From assembly GCA_002436025.1 (NCBI GenBank), contig DIXM01000002.1, forward strand, positions 186,001 through 250,000: a DNA stretch of 64,000 nt, written 5' to 3'. Source of the stretch: a candidate division Hyd24-12 bacterium UBA6080 (GTDB lineage: Bacteria; Fermentibacterota; Fermentibacteria; Fermentibacterales; JCC-6). Shown in pieces: positions 57,542-64,000 of this stretch. A model generated the notes under the pieces. It saw only the letters and a program-made list of their open reading frames with translations. It was not told the DNA's origin and did not search any database. The number at the start of each line of letters is the position of its first letter. Position 1 is the first letter of the stretch. Position numbers and translations under genes: made by a program.

Positions 57542-58196
57542 CGTGCAGCACCCCCTCTCTCAGGTCAAGGACCTGATCGGCCCTTTCCAGAACGCTTCTT
57601 GTGTGAACCACAGCAACAAGGGCGAACCCCTTCTCCTTCCGCATGGCGTCGAGAAGATCGAACAGGATGTCTTCGCTTGCCTCGTCGAGGCTTGCTGTGG
57701 GCTCGTCCGCCAGAAGTACCTGTGGCTTGCCCGCCAGGGCTCTGGCCGCTGCCACTCTCTGTCTCTCCCCGCGGGAGAGGAAGCGGCTTGGAGTTGCGTC
57801 AATGCGCACGCCGAGCCGGTTCAGCAGTTCGGTTGCCTCACGTTCAACCGGCTCCATGTCCCGTCCGGAGAAAACGGCCGGAAGAAGAACGTTTTCCAGT
57901 GCTGTCAGGTTGGGAAGAAGGTGGAAATCCTGAAAGATGAACCCCAGCTTCTCACGTCGCAGACCGGCAAGTGCCTCCCCCTCAAGGGTCGCAGTATCGG
58001 TTCCGGAGATGCTCAGACTTCCCTGGAAATCGCGGTCGAGGGTGCCCAGTATGCCCAGGAGCGTGCTTTTTCCCGAACCGCTTCTCCCGGTGATCGCCAC
58101 GAACTCGCCCTCACCCACGCTTATGGAAAGCCCGCAGAGCACCGGCATTTCGCCGAACGACCTGCGAATTCCCGTGGCCTTTATCACGGCGCTCAA
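57522..58196 (-). CDS. LolD/MacB-type ABC transporter ATPase
   Basis: A 224-residue ATPase with Walker A GRSGSGKST (37-45), Q-loop FIFQDFHLLPNLTALENVLLP (family-typical), signature LSRGERQRVAAARA, Walker B VLLADEPTASLD and switch His in VVHTRS. The signature has Arg-Gly-Glu where LSGGQ is standard, as in some LolD/MacB relatives. TTG 58196 overlaps the lipoprotein stop by four bases. It pairs with the FtsX-type permease. Confidence 0.92.
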   Translation of the reverse strand: MSAVIKATGIRRSFGEMPVLCGLSISVGEGEFVAITGRSGSGKSTLLGILGTLDRDFQGSLSISGTDTATLEGEALAGLRREKLGFIFQDFHLLPNLTALENVLLPAVFSGRDMEPVEREATELLNRLGVRIDATPSRFLSRGERQRVAAARALAGKPQVLLADEPTASLDEASEDILFDLLDAMRKEKGFALVAVVHTRSVLERADQVLDLREGVLHDEGIHA

Positions 58197-59035
58197 AGCA
58201 GGCTCCCGGCCAGGCCCGAAAGAAGCACGAAGGCGCTGTCGGGCGTTATGGCCGTGTCGGTCAGGGTGAGTTCCATCGAGGTCATGGCGCCGTCCTCACG
58301 CGCAAGCCTGGCCTCGAGCGAGATCGGACCTGAGGATGGCCAGGATACCGAGAGGGTGAGCGCGGAAGGTCGAACGACCCGGGCGACAGCCGTATAGTCG
58401 TCCCACCATGGGACATACCTCTCAACAGGAAGGAGCGAAACGAACGTGAACAGGTTGCCCGGAAGCATGAGCGTGGCGTGGTGGGACGCGGGAAGTGCCT
58501 GCAGCAGGGCTTCGTCTGCCGCCAGGGATCCCATTTCATCCATCCGGAGCCATGCGTCCATCGTCACATTGGCCGCAGGACCCATATAAATCGCCGTCCA
58601 GCCACTCCTTTCGGAAACCGACGCCCTGACGAGGCCGCTGTCGTCCGAAAGGTCTGTTCTTTCGTCACTCTCGGCCCCGGTGAGGTCGAGCATGCCGGAA
58701 ACCATCAAGGCGGCATTCTGGCGGGATATCCCGCGGGAGAGGAAGAGGAACTGGGGCGAGATCGAGGTTATGTCCACCCCCATCAGTGTCACGCCGACGG
58801 GACCCATTGTGAGAAGGGACTCGGCGATGACAAGGTTTTTGTCCAGTGACATTATCTCGTTCAGAAGAAGAGGAGACATCCCCTTTTCCAGATGCACGTG
58901 GAAAAGGCATGTGCCGGGAACCATGGCCAGCTCGTTCCTCACTCCGCCGCCGCACCCTGCGGCCAGAACCGCAAGCAAGGCAAGAGTTAAAAACAGCGGC
59001 GCAAAGAGAAGCATTCTATTGCGGATCGTTGACAT
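58193..59035 (-). CDS. Lipoprotein of unknown function
   Basis: A 280-residue lipoprotein with signal peptide and lipobox LAAGC, followed by an alpha/beta globular domain without a recognisable family. ATG 59035 has a strong GGAGGT site and gives a typical lipoprotein signal, whereas the longer frame does not. It heads the six-gene minus-strand operon and is coupled to the ABC ATPase by a four-base overlap. A substrate-facing or periplasmic partner of the ABC system is the natural guess; DUF3352-type similarity crossed my mind but I cannot support it. Confidence 0.75.
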   Translation of the reverse strand: MSTIRNRMLLFAPLFLTLALLAVLAAGCGGGVRNELAMVPGTCLFHVHLEKGMSPLLLNEIMSLDKNLVIAESLLTMGPVGVTLMGVDITSISPQFLFLSRGISRQNAALMVSGMLDLTGAESDERTDLSDDSGLVRASVSERSGWTAIYMGPAANVTMDAWLRMDEMGSLAADEALLQALPASHHATLMLPGNLFTFVSLLPVERYVPWWDDYTAVARVVRPSALTLSVSWPSSGPISLEARLAREDGAMTSMELTLTDTAITPDSAFVLLSGLAGSLL

Positions 59036-59122
59036 TTTACCTCCAAAGCGTATCTTCACCACCCGGTAGAGTATGTTGGAAGAGACGCTTCGTCAACTTG
59101 CAGCCTGAACACCGGGCAAAGC

Positions 59123-59152
59123 TTGACGGATTGTGTTTTTCTGTTGTATGTT
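59123..59152 (+). promoter_or_regulatory. Promoter of the tRNA-tuf operon
   Basis: TTGACG (59123-59128), an 18-base T-rich spacer and TATGTT (59147-59152) lie 11 bases before the first tRNA base, so transcription should begin just ahead of tRNA-Thr. Position and match are those of a strong stable-RNA promoter. Confidence 0.65.
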
Positions 59153-59163
59153 CGTGTCCCTGT

Positions 59164-59239
59164 GCTGGCGTAGCTCAATTGGCAGAGCAGCTGATTTGTA
59201 ATCAGCAGGTTGCGGGTTCAATTCCCATCGCCAGCTCCA
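59164..59239 (+). tRNA. tRNA-Thr (anticodon TGT)
   Basis: A 76-base class I tRNA including an encoded CCA. The acceptor GCTGGCG pairs with CGCCAGC, the anticodon loop is TTTGTAA with TGT in the centre, and the TTCAATT loop is normal. It reads ACA codons. Confidence 0.96.
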
Positions 59240-59278
59240 GGCTGAAACACGCTTTGAATGGCGTTTTTCATAGACGGT

Positions 59279-59364
59279 GGCGAGGTTCCCGAGCGGTCAA
59301 AGGGGGCAGACTGTAAATCTGTTGGCGAATGCCTACGGTGGTTCAAATCCACCCCTCGCCACCA
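59279..59364 (+). tRNA. tRNA-Tyr (anticodon GTA)
   Basis: An 86-base class II tRNA with the long variable arm of bacterial tRNA-Tyr and encoded CCA. The acceptor GGCGAGG pairs with CCTCGCC, and the anticodon loop CTGTAAA carries GTA. A T-rich spacer (CTGTTTTTTGTTTTT) follows. Confidence 0.95.
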
Positions 59365-59383
59365 CTGTTTTTTGTTTTTCTGA

Positions 59384-59459
<76 letters not shown>

Positions 59460-59483
59460 GTAAGTTTTTCGCAAGGTCGAATG

Positions 59484-59559
<76 letters not shown>

Positions 59560-59632
59560 GACCGTGAGTTGATGCAAAGGGCGGACCATCCGGGTCAACC
59601 GGGAAACCCACTGATGAGAGGGAGCCAGACAC

Positions 59633-60829
<1,197 letters not shown>

Positions 60830-60835
60830 GTAAAA

Positions 60836-60985
60836 GTGCGAGTCATAATCAACCTGGCCTGTTCTGAGTGCAAGCGTCGCAACTACAGCACGACAAAGAA
60901 CAAGCGAACTCATCCGGACAGGATAGAGCTGAACAAGTATTGCCGGTTCTGCCAGAAGCATACCAAGCACAGGGAAGGCAAATAG
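60836..60985 (+). CDS. rpmG: 50S ribosomal protein L33 (zinc-binding form)
   Basis: A 49-residue protein from GTG 60836, starting VRVIINLACSECKRRNYST and ending HTKHREGK. Two Cys-x-x-Cys pairs (CSEC, CRFC) make the zinc-ribbon C+ form of L33. In many genomes L33 lies exactly here, between tuf and tRNA-Trp/secE. Confidence 0.95.
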   Translation: MRVIINLACSECKRRNYSTTKNKRTHPDRIELNKYCRFCQKHTKHREGK

Positions 60986-61011
60986 AACCGGAAGAGGATT
61001 GAAGGGAACGC

Positions 61012-61087
61012 AGGGCAGTAGCACAATTGGCAGTGCACCGGACTCCAAATCCGGGGGTTGAGGGTTCAAGTCCTTCCTGCCCTGCCA
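61012..61087 (+). tRNA. tRNA-Trp (anticodon CCA)
   Basis: A 76-base tRNA with encoded CCA; acceptor AGGGCAG pairs with CTGCCCT, discriminator G, and anticodon loop CTCCAAA with CCA. Located between rpmG and secE, a widely conserved position. Confidence 0.96.
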
Positions 61088-61127
61088 GATTCCCTTACGG
61101 AACTAAAACGGGACGGAGAATGGAAAG

Positions 61128-61370
61128 ATGGCGGCAAAAGCGGCCGGTGGCGGAAAACTTGGCTTCCTGTCCAGATGGGCTGGGCTGGCTGTCGAGTTCC
61201 TGGGCGAAGTCAAGGCGGAACTGACAAAGGTCGCCTGGCCCACCAAGGATGAAACGATAGCCTCCACCTGGGTCATCCTGGCGGCGGTTGCCGTGGTATC
61301 GGTCTGGATATTCCTGACCGACACCATATCCTCTCAGACGTTGTCCTTCCTCATCAGGTCGTTCAACTGA
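61128..61370 (+). CDS. secE: Preprotein translocase subunit SecE
   Basis: An 80-residue short-form SecE with a single transmembrane helix near the C terminus (about 49-68) and the conserved amphipathic hinge EVKAELTKVAWPTKDET. Part of the SecYEG channel. The stop shares one base with the nusG start (TGATG). Confidence 0.96.
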   Translation: MAAKAAGGGKLGFLSRWAGLAVEFLGEVKAELTKVAWPTKDETIASTWVILAAVAVVSVWIFLTDTISSQTLSFLIRSFN

Positions 61371-61960
61371 TGGTCGCCGTTTCACAGGCGGCTCCGGAAG
61401 GAACCGTTGCCTTGGATAGTGAGAATCCCGCTCTCAGGTGGTACGTGGTGCACTCCTACTCCGGCTACGAACTAAGGGTCAGGAAATTTCTTGAGGGTCC
61501 CCTCGCAAGGAAGTTTCCCGGACGGGTCGGGAAGGTCGTCATCCCCACCGAGGAGATAACGAACCGGCGGAACGGGAAGGACATCACCAGAGAGAAGAAG
61601 CTGTACCCCGGTTATGTTTTCGTTCAGCTCGAGCTCGATGACGAGATGATCCTTGACGTAAGGGGCATGGTCAACGTCAGCGGTTTCCCCCCCATGAACA
61701 AGGGCAGGCCCACTCCCCTTTCCGACGCGGACATGAAGAGGATACTGGGTCAGTCCGACGGCAGCACCGAAGAGAAGAAGGTCGTCAGGATCTCCTTCAA
61801 GGTCGGCCAGACCGTAAGGGTAGTTGAAGGCCCCTTCAGAAACTTCACCGGGGTCGTGGAATCGCTGAATCCTGAGAGGGGAAAAGTCAGGGTCATCTTC
61901 ACCATCTTCGGCCGCAAGGCCCCGGTTGAGATTGACCATTCCCAGGTGAGACTGGTCTAG
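61370..61960 (+). CDS. nusG: Transcription antitermination factor NusG
   Basis: A 196-residue protein: NGN domain (about 20-125) with WYVVHSYSGYE and KKLYPGYVFVQ, linker, and C-terminal KOW domain with KVGQTVRVVEGPFRNFTGVVES. It binds RNA polymerase and couples it to ribosomes or Rho. Directly downstream of secE as in most bacteria. The 100 bases to rplK hold no clear feature beyond the rplK ribosome site. Confidence 0.97.
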   Translation: MVAVSQAAPEGTVALDSENPALRWYVVHSYSGYELRVRKFLEGPLARKFPGRVGKVVIPTEEITNRRNGKDITREKKLYPGYVFVQLELDDEMILDVRGMVNVSGFPPMNKGRPTPLSDADMKRILGQSDGSTEEKKVVRISFKVGQTVRVVEGPFRNFTGVVESLNPERGKVRVIFTIFGRKAPVEIDHSQVRLV

Positions 61961-62060
61961 GCAAACCCGCCCGGACCTTTACATAGGGGTCGAACTACCC
62001 CGCAATCGATCCGTGACCGTTCCATCAAGGGGAGGAACGTAACGGATGAAAGGAGTTCCC

Positions 62061-62489
62061 ATGGCCAAGAAGATCTTGGGCATGGTAAAGCTTCAGCTCT
62101 CTGCAGGACAGGCTACTCCCGCCCCCCCGGTGGGACCCGCCCTGGGCCAGTACGGAATCAATCTGGCCGGATTCTGCAAAGAGTTCAATGCCCGTACCCA
62201 GGGGCAGGAAGGCCTGATCATCCCTGCGGTGGTCACGGTCTACAAGGACAGAAGCTTTACCTTTGAGCTCAAGTCGCCTCCCGCGGCGATCCTTCTTAAA
62301 AGGGCCGCCGGCCTGGCGAAGGGGTCGCCGGAATCCAACCGCAACAAGGTTGGGACCGTCACCACCGCCCAGTGCCGCGAGATCGCCCGCACCAAAATGA
62401 AGGACCTCAACGCGGCATCCGAAGACGCCGCGGTCGAGATGATCCGCGGTACGGCCCGCAGCATGGGCCTGGAGGTGGTGGATGGCTAA
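62061..62489 (+). CDS. rplK: 50S ribosomal protein L11
   Basis: A 142-residue L11: KLQLSAGQATPAPPVGPALGQYGIN, KSPPAAILLKRAAG and the C-terminal RNA-binding domain ending GTARSMGLEVVDG. The start at ATG 62061 follows AAAGGAG; an ATG at 62046 is too far upstream of the conserved N terminus. Overlaps rplA by eight bases. Confidence 0.97.
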   Translation: MAKKILGMVKLQLSAGQATPAPPVGPALGQYGINLAGFCKEFNARTQGQEGLIIPAVVTVYKDRSFTFELKSPPAAILLKRAAGLAKGSPESNRNKVGTVTTAQCREIARTKMKDLNAASEDAAVEMIRGTARSMGLEVVDG

Positions 62490-63186
62490 TGTCAGCAGAA
62501 GGTTCGCCAAGGCCCGGGAGACGGTCGATCGCGAGAGGATCTACTCCCTCGACGAGACGATCGCCCTGGTGAAGGGCGCCGCCACAGCAAAGTTCGACGA
62601 GACCGTTGAAGTTGCGGTGAACCTGGGCGTGAATCCGAAGCATTCGGATCAGGTCGTCCGTGGAACCTGCATTCTTCCCTTCGGCACCGGAAGAACGGTC
62701 CGTGTACTGGTATTCGCCAGGGGCGAGAAGGCCGAAGAGGCCCGGGAAGCCGGCGCGGACAGCATAGGCGATGAGGAAACCGTAGAGAAGATCAAGGGCG
62801 GCTGGATGGATTTCGATGTGGTCATCGCCACGCCCGACATGATGAAGGTCCTGGGCGCGGTGGCCAGAATCCTCGGTCCCCGGGGTCTCATGCCCAACCC
62901 GAAAACCGGCACCGTGACAATGGATGTGTCACAGGCGGTCAGGGAGGCGAAAGCCGGCAAGATCAACTTCAGGGTTGACAAGACCGGTGTGCTTCATGTT
63001 CCTGTGGGCAAGGCCAGCTTCGATGAGCCGGCCCTCAGGGAGAACATTGTGGCCTTCATGGAGAAGGTGATGCAACTCAAACCCGCCACCGCCAAGGGCA
63101 AGTACATCATCAGCATGTCGGTCTCATCCACCATGGGTCCCGGAGTTCGGGTTGATACCGCCGATCTCCGGCTGGTTCTCAAGTGA
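62482..63186 (+). CDS. rplA: 50S ribosomal protein L1
   Basis: A 234-residue L1 with the ribosome-binding regions DETVEVAVNLGVNPKHSDQVVRG and GPRGLMPNPKTGTV. In many bacteria L1 represses its own operon by binding the mRNA; no obvious mimic site was found. Overlaps rplK by eight bases; rplJ follows after 10. Confidence 0.98.
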   Translation: MANVSRRFAKARETVDRERIYSLDETIALVKGAATAKFDETVEVAVNLGVNPKHSDQVVRGTCILPFGTGRTVRVLVFARGEKAEEAREAGADSIGDEETVEKIKGGWMDFDVVIATPDMMKVLGAVARILGPRGLMPNPKTGTVTMDVSQAVREAKAGKINFRVDKTGVLHVPVGKASFDEPALRENIVAFMEKVMQLKPATAKGKYIISMSVSSTMGPGVRVDTADLRLVLK

Positions 63187-63196
63187 GGAGGGTGGA

Positions 63197-63730
63197 ATGA
63201 GCATCACAAGACAGCGCAAGGAGACAACGGTCGCGTCCCTCACTGAGGAACTGGGGTCCAACGGGGCATTTGTTCTCGCGGATTTCACCGGGATAACCGT
63301 TGCCGACATGACCGAGTTGAGAAAGATCATGCGTGAGCGCGGGGTCAGCTTCACGGTAGTGAAGAACACCCTGCTCGACATCGTGCTGAAGGGCGTTGAA
63401 CTCACAGGCGAAGAGGACGTCTTCCAGTACCTTCAGGGCCCCACAGCTCTGGCATCAAGCCGTGATGAAGTGCTTCCGGCAAAGGTTCTCAAGGAGTTTG
63501 CCGCCACCCATGAGGGTCGGCCCGTCATAAAGGGCGGCTTCGTGGCCGGGAGGAGTTACAACGCGGTGCAGGTGGCGAGTCTGGCGGACATGCCAAGCCG
63601 GGATGAGCTTCTGGCCAGGGTCATGGGTTCCGCCACGGCCCCCATCCGGGGTTTTGTCACCGTCACCGGCGGTATTGTGAGAAAGCTTCTTTACGCGCTC
63701 AACGCCGTGAAGGAAAGCAAAGAGAACTGA
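63197..63730 (+). CDS. rplJ: 50S ribosomal protein L10
   Basis: A 177-residue L10: N-terminal RNA-binding domain with FTGITVADMTELRKIMRERG and VVKNTLL, and a C-terminal helix for L7/L12 dimers. ATG 63197 follows GAGGAGGGTGG. With rplL downstream it forms the stalk operon. Confidence 0.97.
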   Translation: MSITRQRKETTVASLTEELGSNGAFVLADFTGITVADMTELRKIMRERGVSFTVVKNTLLDIVLKGVELTGEEDVFQYLQGPTALASSRDEVLPAKVLKEFAATHEGRPVIKGGFVAGRSYNAVQVASLADMPSRDELLARVMGSATAPIRGFVTVTGGIVRKLLYALNAVKESKEN

Positions 63731-63785
63731 GTCGATACCATTAACGCGACCCAAGGGTCCGATTGCCTAAAACGGAGGAAGAACC

Positions 63786-64000
63786 ATGAGTGACGACAAG
63801 AAGGCCGCCATCATCGAGGCCATTTCCAATATGACCGTTCTTGAGCTCGCCGAGCTTGTCAAGGAGATGGAAGCCAAGTTCGGAGTGTCGGCCGCAGCCC
63901 CCGCAGTTGCAGTTGCCGCTGCCGGACCCGCCGCTGCCGTGGAAGTGGAAGAGCAAACCGAGTTCGACGTGATCCTCGAGAGCTTCGGCTCGAAGAAGAT
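63786..64000 (+). CDS. rplL: 50S ribosomal protein L7/L12 (partial, runs off window)
   Basis: The N-terminal helical dimerisation domain (MTVLELAELVKEMEAKFGV), the Ala/Pro-rich hinge and the start of the C-terminal domain (EFDVILESFGSKK) are visible. About 50 residues are missing beyond the window end. ACGGAGGAAGAA precedes ATG 63786. rpoB would be expected next. Confidence 0.96.
   Translation, partial: MSDDKKAAIIEAISNMTVLELAELVKEMEAKFGVSAAAPAVAVAAAGPAAAVEVEEQTEFDVILESFGSKK

Noticed and set aside
59365..59380. Terminator in the T-rich spacer after tRNA-Tyr
   Set aside because: No hairpin other than the tRNA itself precedes it, and the following tRNAs and tuf need read-through.

Overview
The window is a high-GC, gene-dense bacterial chromosome segment with no rRNA, CRISPR array, phage or intact insertion sequence. 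The organism makes a Gram-negative envelope: the segment encodes outer-membrane barrels, Wza/Wzz-type export proteins, a phosphate porin and lipoproteins. Four secreted beta-propeller proteins end in a FlgD-like domain of the kind used as C-terminal sorting domains in the FCB superphylum. I infer an uncultured FCB-group lineage (a Fermentibacteria-like candidate phylum would fit), but no marker here proves it. Most neighbouring genes overlap by 1-4 bases (ATGA, TTGA, TGATG), so operons are long and translationally coupled. No stretch over 300 bases lacks a gene.

Region by region: 1-2.4 kb holds the end of an unknown gene, a small membrane protein, a cysteine-less thioredoxin-fold protein and an orphan ATP sulfurylase. 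A 142-bp nested palindrome with perfect 37-bp arms sits exactly on the stop codons of sat and the convergent sppA-like gene. 2.5-5.9 kb (minus) encodes an outer-membrane barrel/SppA protease fusion and an Omp85-like barrel. 6.0-23.7 kb (plus) is a surface-glycan operon: dolichol-phosphate-mannose-synthase-like GT2, two propeller proteins, a FemAB/GNAT-like transferase, a GT-C-like membrane protein, GT4, flippase, GT2, murB, an epimerase, rmlA, rmlB, UDP-glucuronate decarboxylase, Wza-like export protein and Wzz-like protein. It runs without a gap into phoB-phoR (23.7-26.1 kb).

A four-repeat, 11-bp-period Pho-box-like array then precedes a porin and pstS-pstC-pstA-pstB-phoU, followed by a second, soluble pstS (26.1-32.4 kb). 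The middle (32.4-44.4 kb) carries an RCC1-type propeller protein, a CCA-adding-family enzyme with HD domain, a Gate-domain membrane protein, a degenerate exonuclease/GIY-YIG fusion, an adenylate-cyclase/STAND-ATPase/TPR regulator coupled to a methyltransferase, a TldD/TldE protease pair and an orphan small protein.

44.4-52.9 kb has two divergent glycosyltransferases, aspartokinase, uppP, a TPR/outer-membrane-barrel fusion and a DUF445 protein. 53.0-59.0 kb (minus) is a six-gene coupled operon: lipoprotein, LolD-like ATPase, FtsX-type permease, YncE-like propeller with sorting domain, GT2 and radical SAM protein. From 59.1 kb to the end is the conserved translation block tRNA-Thr/Tyr/Gly/Thr-tuf-rpmG-tRNA-Trp-secE-nusG-rplK-rplA-rplJ-rplL, cut at the window edge.

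The least explained parts are the 53-59 kb operon, the family of sorting-domain propellers, the barrel-SppA fusion and the palindrome between sat and sppA.
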